Shown: positions 53,682 to 63,168 of the stretch, piece after piece
Position numbering within the stretch: the first letter of the stretch is position 1
Layout: each line of letters starts with the position of its first letter
DNA from: Mariniphaga sediminis
Lineage (GTDB): Bacteria; Bacteroidota; Bacteroidia; Bacteroidales; Prolixibacteraceae
Reading direction: 5' to 3'
DNA length: 64,000 nucleotides
Assembly: GCF_003573545.1 (NCBI RefSeq)
Contig: NZ_QWET01000003.1
Span: 310,001 to 374,000 of the forward strand
Made by a program: the position numbers and the translations under genes
The notes under the pieces: model-generated
The model's database searches: none
What the model was told of the DNA's origin: nothing
Seen by the model: only the letters and a program-made list of their open reading frames with translations

Positions 53682-54728
53682 CTAACTCTGCTTGTGGAAA
53701 ATTTTCAACCAGTCAGAATCCAGCCTTTCATCCGATATCAGGTTACCAGGTATTTGGGGTGATGATACCCCCTTGTAAAAGAATTTGTTCCCAATAAAAA
53801 CATGGGCTTCGTCCCATAAATCTGCGCGAATAAAACTTTCCAGAAGTTGCCGGCCTCCTTCCACAATGACTGATAGTATGTTTCTTCGCTGAAATTCTGC
53901 CAGAATCTGAAGAATCATTTTTTCGTTAAAATCGATTTTTACAAAATCGATCGTTTCCGTCTCCATATTCTTTATTGAATTAAAGACCAGTGTTTTTGCA
54001 GAACCGTCGAATAGTTTCAGGTTCGGGGGCAATCGTAGGTTTTTGTCGATGACTGCCCGCAACGGGTTTTTACCCGCCCAACGACGGACGGTAAGCGATG
54101 GGTTGTCTTTTTCTGCGGTGTTGGTGCCCACTAAAATAGCACCTTCTTCCGAACGGACCTTGTGTACGAGTCTGAGAGCAAGGTCACCCGTAATCCAGGT
54201 AGGCTCTCCAAAATGTTCCCTACTGCGGTCAATGTCGATAAAACCGTCGAGCGTTTGCGCCCATTTCAAAATGACAAAAGGCCTCTTTTTTTCATGAAAC
54301 GTAAAAAAGCGTTTGTTCAACGCGCGGCATTCCTTTTCTAAAATGCCTTCTTCCACTGCAACACCGGCTTTGCGGAGCTTTTCGATGCCTTTGCCTGCCA
54401 CTTCGGAAAAGGAGTCGATGGTACCGATAACTACCCGGGGAATTTGTTTTTCAACGATCAAATCTGAACAGGGAGGCGTAAGGCCATGATGGGCGCAAGG
54501 TTCCAGGGTTACGTAAAGCGTACTTTCTTTCAGTAAACCGGGCTCGGAAACAGAATGTATCGCATTAACTTCAGCATGAGCTTCGCCGTACTTCTGGTGG
54601 AACCCCTCTCCGATAATTTTTCCGCGATGAACGATTACACTTCCCACCATCGGGTTGGGAGCCACATTCCCAGCCCCCAACCGGGCCAGCTCAATGCAGC
54701 GAAACATATATTTTTCATTCGTATCCAT
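53682..54728 (-). CDS. ribD: Bifunctional riboflavin deaminase/reductase RibD
   Basis: Deaminates and then reduces the early pyrimidine intermediate of riboflavin synthesis. The start MDTNEKYMFRCIELARLG at 54728 gives 348 residues. The zinc deaminase motifs are HAEVNAI and PCAHHGLTPPCSD within the first 100 residues. The reductase domain begins at about 150 (PFVILKWAQTLDGFIDI) and includes AILVGTNTAEKDNPSLTVR and ILSVIVEGGRQLLESF. The frame could open further upstream but that stretch overlaps the divergent prmC start. ribF (57 kb) supplies the later FMN/FAD step. Confidence 0.96.
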   Translation of the reverse strand: MDTNEKYMFRCIELARLGAGNVAPNPMVGSVIVHRGKIIGEGFHQKYGEAHAEVNAIHSVSEPGLLKESTLYVTLEPCAHHGLTPPCSDLIVEKQIPRVVIGTIDSFSEVAGKGIEKLRKAGVAVEEGILEKECRALNKRFFTFHEKKRPFVILKWAQTLDGFIDIDRSREHFGEPTWITGDLALRLVHKVRSEEGAILVGTNTAEKDNPSLTVRRWAGKNPLRAVIDKNLRLPPNLKLFDGSAKTLVFNSIKNMETETIDFVKIDFNEKMILQILAEFQRRNILSVIVEGGRQLLESFIRADLWDEAHVFIGNKFFYKGVSSPQIPGNLISDERLDSDWLKIFHKQS

Positions 54729-54769
54729 TTGCCGGGAAAAAGTATCTTTACATCGCCAAATGTAACACA

Positions 54770-55609
54770 ATGGAGGCGACAATTCAATATATCGAACAAG
54801 AATTACATGGTTTGTATCCGAAAAATGAGGTGACGGCTTTTGTGCGCCTCATCCTTGAAAACGTTTGCGGACTAAATTATACGGAGCAGGTACTTTTGCG
54901 AAAAGAAAAGCTGGACAGTCGTTTCGGAAAGCCCGTTACGGAAATTGTGGCGCGTTTGAAAACGTACGAGCCCATCCAGTATATTTTGGGTCACACAGAA
55001 TTTTTCGGACTAAAACTGAAGGTAACCCCGGCGGTATTAATTCCGCGTCCCGAAACCGAAGAACTGGTGCAATGGATTACGCAAACGGAACTTCCGGCTT
55101 CTCCTGCAATCCTCGATATTGGAACAGGGAGCGGTTGTATTGCCCTGGCCCTGAAAAATCAGTTGCCGCAAGCTACGGTAGATGCAACCGACATTTCGGA
55201 TGCAGCATTGGAAACGGCCGGGGAGAATGCGGCGCTTAACGGAATTGACGTCGGTTTTTTTCAGGCCGATATTTTACGCTGGGAAGACTTTACATGGAAG
55301 ATGTTCGATGTAATTGTGAGTAATCCTCCTTATGTGCGGGAATCTGAAAAAGAAGCCATGTTTCCCAATGTGTTGAAATATGAGCCGGAGAGCGCTTTGT
55401 TTGTTCATGATAATAACCCGCTGCTTTTTTACCGCCGGATAGCTGAATTTGCCCAAAGGTATTTGCAGAAAAACGGCAGGCTATTTTTTGAAATCAATGA
55501 AAATATGGGAGGGGAGATGAAAAAAATGCTGAGCGTGCACGGTTTTACCGGAATCGGGATAAAAAAAGATTTGTTTGGAAAAGAACGGATGTTACGTTGT
55601 CAGAGATAA
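54770..55609 (+). CDS. prmC: Release-factor glutamine methyltransferase PrmC
   Basis: Methylates the Gln of the GGQ motif in peptide-chain release factors. The N-terminal helical domain is followed by the PrmC hallmark EPIQYILGHTEFFGLKLKV and PRPETEELVQWI. SAM-binding ILDIGTGSGCIALALKNQLP is near residue 120 and the substrate motif VSNPPYVRESE near 185. 279 residues, full length. Divergent from ribD with 41 nt between start codons, so the two probably share a regulatory region. Confidence 0.96.
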   Translation: MEATIQYIEQELHGLYPKNEVTAFVRLILENVCGLNYTEQVLLRKEKLDSRFGKPVTEIVARLKTYEPIQYILGHTEFFGLKLKVTPAVLIPRPETEELVQWITQTELPASPAILDIGTGSGCIALALKNQLPQATVDATDISDAALETAGENAALNGIDVGFFQADILRWEDFTWKMFDVIVSNPPYVRESEKEAMFPNVLKYEPESALFVHDNNPLLFYRRIAEFAQRYLQKNGRLFFEINENMGGEMKKMLSVHGFTGIGIKKDLFGKERMLRCQR

Positions 55610-55691
55610 AAAATTTGCACGTAAGATTCAGTAATTTTCTTAAAAATTGGCATTTTTACAGGGTTGGAAAGAATGAATTATAGATAAGGGA

Positions 55692-56756
55692 GTGAGGAAG
55701 CTTTTAAAATTCATATTGTTAGGCCTGAACCTGCTAGTGGTACTGGCGCTTTTTGTTGCCTGCCTGTCCGGATACATTTCACCAGATAAGTGGTGGATTC
55801 CTTCCTTTTTCGGATTGGCCTACCCTTTGGTTTTAGGTGCCAACCTCTTTTTTGTGGTTTTGTGGTTAATCATTCGTCCGCGTTATCTTTTGCTTTCATT
55901 GGTAGCCATTCTGGCAGGATGGAGTTTTGTGGCCCGTTTTGTACAGTTTCAGGCGAAAACATCCGAAGATGACGGCATAAAAATAATGTCGTACAACGTT
56001 CATCATTTCAGGGGGAAAGGGAAGCTTTCGCAAAAGCAGACAGCCATTGAAATTACGCGTTTTTTAAAAGAACAGCGCCCGGACATCATTTGCCTGCAAG
56101 AGGTGCGTCTCAGGAAGAACAGCATATTCAACCTTGCTCAAACAGTGGAAGGACTGGACTTTATAAACCATTATCAGTTTGCGCGAACGAGCAGTACATT
56201 CGGTTCGGTTACCTTAACCCGCTACCCCATTGTGAATATGGATGAAGTGCGCTTTGAAAATTCCAGAAACATAACCATTTATACTGATATCTTAATCGGA
56301 ACAGATACTGTCCGGGTCTTTAATGTTCACTTGCACTCGTACGGCATCGACCCAAAGGATTACAGTATTATTGATTCGGGAGTTTCTTCCGAAGAAGATT
56401 TGAAGGAAGCCCGTGAGGTGGGCTCGAAGCTGAAAGCCGGGTTTCAAATGCGGGCCAGTCAGGTGGAAACTATCCGGGCAATGATTGATGAGTCGCCTTA
56501 CCCTGTGATTGTTTGCGGCGATTTGAACGACGCCCCGGTATCCTATTCTTATCAGCAACTGAAAAAGGGATTGAAAGATGCTTTTGTGTCATCGGGAAAA
56601 GGAATTGGGCGTACGTATGTGAATAAGCTTTTATCTTTACGTATCGACTATATTTTTCACAGCCCCGGTTTTGGATCGTTCAATTTTCAGACTCATGATT
56701 TCCGTCATTCCGATCACTTACCGGTTTCAACAGAACTGATAAAAAAAGAGCATTAG
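55692..56756 (+). CDS. Membrane-anchored endonuclease/exonuclease/phosphatase-family protein
   Basis: Three N-terminal hydrophobic segments (residues about 5-25, 35-60, 65-85) are followed by an EEP domain: GIKIMSYNVHHFRG with the metal-binding Asn, DIICLQEVRLRKNS (catalytic Glu), VFNVHLHSYGI, VIVCGDLNDAPVSYSY and HSDHLPVSTEL (catalytic Asp-His). Similar Bacteroidota proteins are annotated only by family; phosphodiester or lipid phosphate hydrolysis is plausible. The start is a GTG, since no ATG lies nearby in frame. The stop codon overlaps that of the convergent ribF by 4 nt. Confidence 0.9.
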   Translation: MRKLLKFILLGLNLLVVLALFVACLSGYISPDKWWIPSFFGLAYPLVLGANLFFVVLWLIIRPRYLLLSLVAILAGWSFVARFVQFQAKTSEDDGIKIMSYNVHHFRGKGKLSQKQTAIEITRFLKEQRPDIICLQEVRLRKNSIFNLAQTVEGLDFINHYQFARTSSTFGSVTLTRYPIVNMDEVRFENSRNITIYTDILIGTDTVRVFNVHLHSYGIDPKDYSIIDSGVSSEEDLKEAREVGSKLKAGFQMRASQVETIRAMIDESPYPVIVCGDLNDAPVSYSYQQLKKGLKDAFVSSGKGIGRTYVNKLLSLRIDYIFHSPGFGSFNFQTHDFRHSDHLPVSTELIKKEH

Positions 56757-57688
56757 TTCTCAGAAAGTGTTTTTATCGCCGCTACTTTATCTTTTTTCAA
56801 CTGTTCGGCCAGCGTTTCTATCCCACTGAATTTTTGTTCATCCCTGATTTTTTTCGTAAAAACCAGCGTGATTTCCTTGTGGTAAAGATCACCGGAGAAG
56901 TCGAAAATATGCACCTCTATGCTACGGTTATCGGCATTTTTGTTGAAAGTAGGGCGGGAGCCAATGTTCAGCATTCCGCCATATCGTTTGTTTGAAATAA
57001 GTACCTCCACCGCATACACTCCATAACCTGGAATAAGTTTATGTGGATCGGAAGCTTCAATATTTGCCGTGGGGAATCCGATTATCCTGCCCATGCGTTT
57101 TCCTTCTACCACCGTTCCGTGGAGGGTAAACCGGTATCCCAGAAGATGGTTGGCCTTTTCAATACTTCCTTCTTCCAGGGCTTTACGTATCCGGGTGGAA
57201 CTTACATGATCCTTTTCGACCGAGAGGGCGTCCAGCTTTTCAATTTCAAAACCAAAACGTTTGGCACACTTCTGTAAATATTCGAACCCACCTTCACGAT
57301 TTTTTCCGAAACGATGATCGTAACCAACAACCAGGCAGTGGGTATGCATTTTCTTTACCAGAATTTCTTCTACAAATTCAGTGTAGGAAAGCTCAGAAAA
57401 TGCCTTGGTGAAAGGAAAAACAATCAGGTGATCGATACCCGATTGCGCAAACAGTTCTTTTTTTTCGTTCAGGGTTGTTAAGAGTCGTAAATTGGTTTCA
57501 TCGGGTGCAGTAACAAGTCGGGGGTGAGGGTAAAAAGTAAAGATAACCGACTCACCTCCATGCTCCCCGGCAATTTCTTTCAGGCGGGCAATTACTTTCC
57601 GGTGCCCTAAATGTACCCCGTCGAAAGTACCGATGGTAACCACAGGTTTGTGTGCTTTAAAACTGTTTATGTCGTGATGTATTTTCAC
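56753..57688 (-). CDS. ribF: Bifunctional riboflavin kinase/FAD synthetase
   Basis: Makes FMN and FAD from riboflavin. The N-terminal FAD-synthetase nucleotidyltransferase carries VVTIGTFDGVHLGHRKVIARL and FSELSYTEFVEEILVK, with CLVVGYDHRFGKNREG. The C-terminal kinase begins at about 185 (YRFTLHGTVVEGKRMGRIIGFPTANIEA) and includes GVYAVEVLISNKRYGGMLNIGSRPTFN. 311 residues, full length. Complements ribD in the same stretch. Confidence 0.97.
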   Translation of the reverse strand: MKIHHDINSFKAHKPVVTIGTFDGVHLGHRKVIARLKEIAGEHGGESVIFTFYPHPRLVTAPDETNLRLLTTLNEKKELFAQSGIDHLIVFPFTKAFSELSYTEFVEEILVKKMHTHCLVVGYDHRFGKNREGGFEYLQKCAKRFGFEIEKLDALSVEKDHVSSTRIRKALEEGSIEKANHLLGYRFTLHGTVVEGKRMGRIIGFPTANIEASDPHKLIPGYGVYAVEVLISNKRYGGMLNIGSRPTFNKNADNRSIEVHIFDFSGDLYHKEITLVFTKKIRDEQKFSGIETLAEQLKKDKVAAIKTLSEN

Positions 57689-57858
57689 TTGTTTTATTGC
57701 CGGTCAGCGAACATAGAATTTTTTCCTGAGATATCAGACAATATATTACTGAAAAATGGAATTGCCCACATAATCTTTAAATATTATTATTTTCGGGGAT
57801 TGTTATTTCCAGAACTGTGGAAATTGTTAATTTTACGGCCTTTAATTAAAAAATCGAG

Positions 57859-59016
57859 ATGAACATCAGCAAGTTATTATTTGCGGGAATCATTACTGCA
57901 TTGGTGGCAATTGGATGCAACAGAGACAAGGGGCATTTTTCTGTTAGCGGAAAAATCACCCATGCCGAAGGGCAAACAATCTATTTCGAAGAATTGGGCG
58001 TGTCATCGTCAAAAGTTCTCGACTCGGTGAAAATCAATAAAAACGGGGAGTTTAAATTTACCGGGGAGACAAGTATTCCTACCTACTACTTATTGAAACT
58101 CTCCGAAGTTAAATTAATTACCCTTTTGGTTGATTCGGTTGAACAGGTTTTTGTAGAGGCAGACGCTGCCAATTTCGGGCGGAGCTACCGGGTAGAAGGA
58201 TCGTTGGGATCCCTGCAGGTAAAAATATTGAATGATCATCTTGCCAGGACCCGTAAGCAACTCGACTCATTGCAGTCGCTGAACAATTTGTATGCAGGAA
58301 ATCCGGATTATCCGCAGATGAAAAAAGAGTGGGACGCTGCCTATGATTCCATTAGGGAGGAGCAAACTGAGTTTTCGAAGAAGTTTATAATGAGCAATCC
58401 TTTTTCGATGGCTGGTGTTTTGGCGCTGTATCAACAGTTCGACAATAAGGAATACGTTGTAAAAGATTTGCAGACGATGCGTGTCGCTGCATCGGCCCTT
58501 CATTCCATTTATCCGAATTCGGCTCATGTGAAAGCGCTTTATCAAAATACACTGCAAATTTTACAGGAAGAACAAAGCGCAAAGCTTCGCCAGTTTATTC
58601 AGGAAAAGGGGGAAAACAGCCCTGATATTGTTTTGCCTAATTCCGAAGGAAAAGAAATAGCCCTTTCTTCATTGCGCGGAAAGATTGTGTTGCTACAGTT
58701 CTGGTCGGCAGTAGATCGTAATTCACGTATACAGAATGAGGCCTTGGTAGATGCATACCGGAAATACAAAAACAAAGGATTCGAGATTTACCAGGTAAGT
58801 GTGGACGAAAATCGCATTGAATGGGTAGATGCCATCGACCAGGATGGATTGAAATGGATTAATGTGGGAGATATGGAAGGAAGCAACTATGCCGCCCAGG
58901 TATATAATATTCAGTCTATTCCATACAATTACCTTTTGAACAAAGAAGGGGCAATTATTGCCCGCGACCTGAAAGGACCTGCTTTGGATAAGGCGCTTTC
59001 CAGGATACTCAATTAG
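57859..59016 (+). CDS. TlpA-like lipoprotein with DUF4369 domain, lacking the CxxC
   Basis: MNISKLLFAGIITALVAIGC is a lipoprotein signal (Cys20). The DUF4369-like N-domain (FSVSGKITHAEGQTIYFEELGVSSSKVLDSVKINKNGEF) is followed by a helical linker and a thioredoxin fold at about 255-385 (DIVLPNSEGKEIALSSLRGKIVLLQFW). The position where TlpA proteins have W-C-x-x-C is here FWSAVDRNSRIQN, with no Cys, so it cannot do thiol exchange and may be a binding or scaffold paralogue. Its TAG overlaps the GTG start of the next gene, so the pair is translationally coupled. Confidence 0.88.
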   Translation: MNISKLLFAGIITALVAIGCNRDKGHFSVSGKITHAEGQTIYFEELGVSSSKVLDSVKINKNGEFKFTGETSIPTYYLLKLSEVKLITLLVDSVEQVFVEADAANFGRSYRVEGSLGSLQVKILNDHLARTRKQLDSLQSLNNLYAGNPDYPQMKKEWDAAYDSIREEQTEFSKKFIMSNPFSMAGVLALYQQFDNKEYVVKDLQTMRVAASALHSIYPNSAHVKALYQNTLQILQEEQSAKLRQFIQEKGENSPDIVLPNSEGKEIALSSLRGKIVLLQFWSAVDRNSRIQNEALVDAYRKYKNKGFEIYQVSVDENRIEWVDAIDQDGLKWINVGDMEGSNYAAQVYNIQSIPYNYLLNKEGAIIARDLKGPALDKALSRILN

Positions 59017-59801
59017 TGCTTCCCGGAGTAAAATGCTTCATTCATAATAAATTGGCTGAAAAAGGGAAAATATATTTTGTGTCTGATGTTCACCTCGGTG
59101 CACCCGCGCTGAAAGATAACAGTGAACGCGAAATTTTTTTTACCAAATGGCTCGATTTTATCCGTGACGATGTGGCCGGATTGTATCTCATGGGCGATAT
59201 TTTTGATTTCTGGTTTGAATACAGAAAAGTAGTGCCCCGTGGGTTTACACGGGTGTTGGGGCGCCTTGCCGATATGTCGGACAGGGGAGTTCCCATCCAT
59301 TTTTTTACCGGTAATCACGATGTGTGGGTATTCGACTATCTTCCGAAGGAAATCGGGCTCACCGTTCACCGCGATACGTTTGTTACCGAAATTTATGGCA
59401 AAAAATTCTGCCTTGCCCATGGAGACGGACTAGATCCCAACGACAAAGGCTACCTGCTTTTGAAAAAGATATTTACCAGCAAAAAACTGCAATGGCTGTT
59501 TTCACGCCTTCATCCCAATTTTGCTTTTCATTTGGCCCATCAATGGTCAAAGTCGAGCCGATTGTCTAAAATGGGAGAAGAGGAAGAATTTAATGTTAAG
59601 AATGAAAGCATGTATAAATTTGCAGAAAATTTTTTGGAGAAGGAGTGGATAGATTATTTTATCTTTGGCCACCGTCATCGTATGGTCAATATGGAAATAA
59701 AAGATACATCCAGGCTAATTCTTCTCGGTGATTGGATTAAAAATTTTTCCTACGGTGTTTTTAACGGCGAAAAGTTTGTGTTGAACAAATTTACCGAATA
59801 A
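59016..59801 (+). CDS. lpxH: UDP-2,3-diacylglucosamine diphosphatase (LpxH-like)
   Basis: Removes UMP from UDP-2,3-diacylglucosamine in lipid A synthesis. The calcineurin-type metal motifs are all present: FVSDVHLGAP, YLMGDIFDFWFEYRK, FFTGNHDVWVFDY, LAHGDGLD and IFGHRHRMVNMEI. The basic, aromatic helix region SKKLQWLFSRLHPNFAFHLAHQWSKSSR is typical of LpxH and its relatives. The GTG at 59016 overlaps the upstream stop (TAGTG). 261 residues. An LpxH2 or related lipid phosphatase cannot be fully excluded. Confidence 0.92.
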   Translation: MLPGVKCFIHNKLAEKGKIYFVSDVHLGAPALKDNSEREIFFTKWLDFIRDDVAGLYLMGDIFDFWFEYRKVVPRGFTRVLGRLADMSDRGVPIHFFTGNHDVWVFDYLPKEIGLTVHRDTFVTEIYGKKFCLAHGDGLDPNDKGYLLLKKIFTSKKLQWLFSRLHPNFAFHLAHQWSKSSRLSKMGEEEEFNVKNESMYKFAENFLEKEWIDYFIFGHRHRMVNMEIKDTSRLILLGDWIKNFSYGVFNGEKFVLNKFTE

Positions 59802-59825
59802 CGGTTTGAAGAGAGATTAAGAATT

Positions 59826-60908
59826 ATGGCGAAAAAAATATATACACGGATTATTGGAACCGGAAGTTATCTGCCACCCAATGTGGTTAAAAACAGTCAT
59901 TTTCTGAATTATCAGTTTTATGATGCCTCTACAATGGAGTTGTTTGATAAACCCAATGAGGAGATTATTCAGAAATTTCGTGAGATAACAGGTATTGAAG
60001 AGCGTCGTTATGTGGCCAGTGACCAGGTTACTTCAGATTTGGCTGCGCTGGCAATAAAAGAAGCCTGCAAAACAGCTGAGATTTCGAAGGAAAGCCTTGA
60101 CTTTATTATTATCGGCCATAATTTTGGAGATATCCAGGAGGGGAATGTTCGTAGTGACATGTTACCCGGCCTGGCCAACAAGGTAAAAATGAAGCTGCAC
60201 ATCAAGAATCCTAACTGCATTTGCCATGATGTGATTTCAGGATGTCCGGGATGGACCCAGGCAATGATTACGGCCGACGCATACATTAAAAGCGGTTTTA
60301 TGAAGCGTGGCGTTGTGGTCGGCGCAGATGTCCTTTCGCGTATTTCCGATCCGCATGATCGTGATTCCATGATTTATGCCGACGGCGCCGGAGCTACCAT
60401 TGTAGAAGCTGTGGAAAGCGAAGAACCCACCGGTATTCTTTCTCACTCAAGCCGTTCCGATTCAGTGAGCTATGCCAACCTGTTAACGCTTGGAGATTCC
60501 AATAACCCTGATGTTGAAGGAAATGACCTCTGGATCAAAATGATTGGTCATAAGCTTTACATTTACGCCATCAAGCATGTTCCCGGTGTGGTGAAGGAGA
60601 GCATTGAAAAAGCCGGAATTGAATTGAACGATATCAAAAAGGTTTTTATTCACCAGGCCAACGAAAAAATGGATGAAGCCATTCTGAGCGGTGTGTTCAG
60701 ATTATATGGTGAAAAGAATATCCCTGAAGGAATTATGCCGATGAGCATCCGGTATCTCGGAAATTCATCGACGGCGACGGTTCCCGTTTTACTTGATTTG
60801 GTGCTGAAAGGAAAGATGGATGGACAGGAGATCAACAAAGGAGACCATGTGATAATTTGTTCTGTAGGAGCCGGAATGAATATCAATTCCATCGTTTACA
60901 AATGGTAA
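59826..60908 (+). CDS. 3-oxoacyl-ACP synthase III family (KAS III-like)
   Basis: Thiolase-fold condensing enzyme that starts acyl chains from acyl-CoA and malonyl-ACP. IIGTGSYLPPNVVKNSHFLNYQF is the family start. The active-site Cys is in DVISGCPGWTQAMI, the His in VFIHQANEKMDEAIL and the Asn in YLGNSSTATVPVLL. The Cys environment (GCPGW) differs from the FabH standard (ACSGF), so this is probably one of the FabH-like paralogues found in Bacteroidota, with an unusual primer. 360 residues, complete. Confidence 0.92.
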   Translation: MAKKIYTRIIGTGSYLPPNVVKNSHFLNYQFYDASTMELFDKPNEEIIQKFREITGIEERRYVASDQVTSDLAALAIKEACKTAEISKESLDFIIIGHNFGDIQEGNVRSDMLPGLANKVKMKLHIKNPNCICHDVISGCPGWTQAMITADAYIKSGFMKRGVVVGADVLSRISDPHDRDSMIYADGAGATIVEAVESEEPTGILSHSSRSDSVSYANLLTLGDSNNPDVEGNDLWIKMIGHKLYIYAIKHVPGVVKESIEKAGIELNDIKKVFIHQANEKMDEAILSGVFRLYGEKNIPEGIMPMSIRYLGNSSTATVPVLLDLVLKGKMDGQEINKGDHVIICSVGAGMNINSIVYKW

Positions 60909-60965
60909 AAAATTGCTCCATTTTGGTTAACTTGAGCCGTTTTTAACTGTACAATATTTTCCAAA

Positions 60966-62324
60966 ATGGGCATTGAGATTGTTTTTCTGATTGTTGGCCT
61001 TGTTTTACTGGGGGCGTTGGCTGTCATCTTTTATCTGAATTTAAAAAATCAAAAGAAAACTTCTTTTCTGAAAAATGAATTTCAGGAAAAAGAAAAACAA
61101 TTTGAGAACCGGCGGATTGAAGCTGAGAAACAATCATTGGTGTGGGAGGAACGTTTCCACTCTCTAAAAACGGAAGCAGATAGTTGGAAACTGGAACTGC
61201 AAAAGACCCGAGAAGAAAATACTCATCTGGTAGGCCGGCTTGAAAAAGCAAAGTCGGAGTACCTGAACCTGCAGGAAAAGCTACAAACACAAAAAGCCGA
61301 ACTGGAAGAAATTCAAAAGAAATTTACGGTTGAGTTTGAAAACATTGCCGGGAAAATTCTCAAAAAGAACAGTGAAGAATTTACCCTGGCCAATCAGAAA
61401 AATATTGGAGATGTACTGGCTCCCCTGAAAGAAAAAATCCATCTTTTTGAAAAGAAAGTGGAAGATACTTACCAGAAGGGGTTAAAAGACCAGACCGATT
61501 TGCGGGCTGAACTGAAAAAACTGTACGAGCTGAATAACCGCATCAGCGAGGAGGCCGGGAACCTGACCAAAGCCTTGAAAGGTGATGTGAAAAAGCAGGG
61601 GAATTGGGGCGAGGTGGTGTTGGATCGTATTCTGGAGCGCTCCGGACTGAATGAAGGGGAGCAGGGCTACCTGAAACAGTTTAGCGACATTTCCGACGAG
61701 GGAAAGCGTATTCAACCTGACGTGGTTATTAACCTTCCCGATGATAAACACATTATTATCGATTCCAAAGTTTCGCTGATTGCCTACGAAAGGGCGGTAA
61801 ATGCAACAACCGATGAAGATCGGGCGATTCATGTAAAGAGCCATCTGCTTAGTTTGAGAACACATATCAAAGGGTTGAGCGAAAAACATTACCAGTCGGC
61901 GCGCAAATTAAATTCGCCCGATTTTGTGTTGTTGTTTATTCCCATTGAGGCATCGTTCAGCCTGGCTGTTCAGGAAGATCAGGAGTTGTTTTCCTATGCG
62001 TGGGATCAGAAAGTGGTAATTGTCAGTCCTTCAACTCTGCTGGCAACGCTACGTACCATTGCCTCTATCTGGCAACAGGAAAACCAGACGCGAAATGCAC
62101 TGGAAATTGCCCGGCAGGGAGGTGCGCTTTACGACAAGTTTGTAGGGTTTATTTCCGACATGGACAAAATAGGGAACAACCTCCGGCTTACCCAAAACAG
62201 TTACAAAGATGCCATGAACAAGCTCTCGGAAGGACGGGGAAACCTAATACGTTCCACGGAGAGGCTGAAAGAGATGGGGGCTAAAGCATCAAAGGAGCTT
62301 CCGAAAAAATTGCTGGAAGATTAG
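60966..62324 (+). CDS. rmuC: DNA recombination protein RmuC homologue
   Basis: One N-terminal membrane helix (IEIVFLIVGLVLLGALAVIFYL), a long coiled coil at about 30-125 (QEKEKQFENRRIEAEKQSLV), and the RmuC domain from about 130 to 440: GDVKKQGNWGEVVLDRILERSGL, IQPDVVINLPDDKHIIIDSKVSLIAYERAV, VLLFIPIEASFSLAVQ, IVSPSTLLATLRTIASIWQQE. RmuC limits inversions and has a PD-(D/E)XK-like nuclease core (D-x-K in IIIDSKV). 452 residues. The stop codon region overlaps that of the convergent peroxiredoxin gene by 4 nt. Confidence 0.95.
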   Translation: MGIEIVFLIVGLVLLGALAVIFYLNLKNQKKTSFLKNEFQEKEKQFENRRIEAEKQSLVWEERFHSLKTEADSWKLELQKTREENTHLVGRLEKAKSEYLNLQEKLQTQKAELEEIQKKFTVEFENIAGKILKKNSEEFTLANQKNIGDVLAPLKEKIHLFEKKVEDTYQKGLKDQTDLRAELKKLYELNNRISEEAGNLTKALKGDVKKQGNWGEVVLDRILERSGLNEGEQGYLKQFSDISDEGKRIQPDVVINLPDDKHIIIDSKVSLIAYERAVNATTDEDRAIHVKSHLLSLRTHIKGLSEKHYQSARKLNSPDFVLLFIPIEASFSLAVQEDQELFSYAWDQKVVIVSPSTLLATLRTIASIWQQENQTRNALEIARQGGALYDKFVGFISDMDKIGNNLRLTQNSYKDAMNKLSEGRGNLIRSTERLKEMGAKASKELPKKLLED

Positions 62325-62881
62325 GTGTTGTTTTTTAAAAAACGGAGCACTTCTTCCGTATCCTGGCGCGCGTTTACCTCGTCGTTTTTATAAACAATTT
62401 TTCCCTTTTTATCGATAATGAAAGTCCAGCGGCTGGTAGTGATACCCCTTTCCAGTTCAAACGGTTTGCCGTTAAATTCGCTTTTAAATGAGCCTCCGTC
62501 GCGGGAGGGAACCCCAAAAAGCCGGGCAATATCACCCGATTCATCCGAAAGCAGCGTAAAGTTAAGGTCGTGCGCTTCCTTGAAAAACTTTAAGCCTTCC
62601 GGGGTATCGCCACTTACACCTACTACCAGGGCATCAGCATTCTGTAGATCACTGCTCATGTCGCGGTATGCACAGGCCTGGGCCGTGCAACCACCCGTCA
62701 TGGCAGCCGGATAAAAATAAACAACAAGGTATTTTTTACCTACATGTTTTTTAAGATCCCATGTACTCCCGTTGTCGGCAGTAGCAGTAAAACCGGGGAC
62801 TTTATCGCCCACGTCCAGACCACTTTGTGCAAATGATCCAAAAGAAAAAGCTATCATCAGAAAGAATAGTATTGTTTTCAT
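62321..62881 (-). CDS. Secreted peroxiredoxin of the BCP/AhpC-TSA type
   Basis: A signal peptide (MKTILFFLMIAFSFGSFAQ) leads the protein out of the cytoplasm, unusual for the BCP group. The catalytic region is YLVVYFYPAAMTGGCTAQACAYRD. The peroxidatic Cys is followed by a second Cys four to five residues later, as in BCP/PrxQ, which resolves a disulphide. The normal P-x-D-x-T-P-G-C has become PAAMTGGC. The reducing partner in the periplasm is unknown. 186 residues. Confidence 0.93.
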   Translation of the reverse strand: MKTILFFLMIAFSFGSFAQSGLDVGDKVPGFTATADNGSTWDLKKHVGKKYLVVYFYPAAMTGGCTAQACAYRDMSSDLQNADALVVGVSGDTPEGLKFFKEAHDLNFTLLSDESGDIARLFGVPSRDGGSFKSEFNGKPFELERGITTSRWTFIIDKKGKIVYKNDEVNARQDTEEVLRFLKNNT

Positions 62882-62904
62882 CTTATGCTATTTTAAATTG
62901 TACT

Positions 62905-62912
62905 CAAAATTA
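62905..62912 (-). promoter_or_regulatory. -7 box TAATTTTG upstream of the peroxiredoxin gene
   Basis: On the minus strand TAATTTTG matches TAnnTTTG and is 23 nt before the ATG at 62881. No clear -33 TTTG. Confidence 0.4.
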
Positions 62913-63168
62913 CGCTCCATTATAATGATTCTTACTTGAGTCAGAACTGTTTGAAAAGTCTCATTCCTCAATGAAAAAATGAATCATTAAACAGTAATTA
63001 ATACAGATAACAGGCAAAAAAGTTTTAGCCTGAATTTATTTTTAAAGGGGAACTGTAAAACATAAAGCACGGAGTGTTCAAAACGGTTGATAAAATTTTT
63101 TTATAAGAGATTTCAGTGTGTTGAAAATCAATGGTTTTTTATGTAAATTTAAGCCATGTTCAAAAAGT

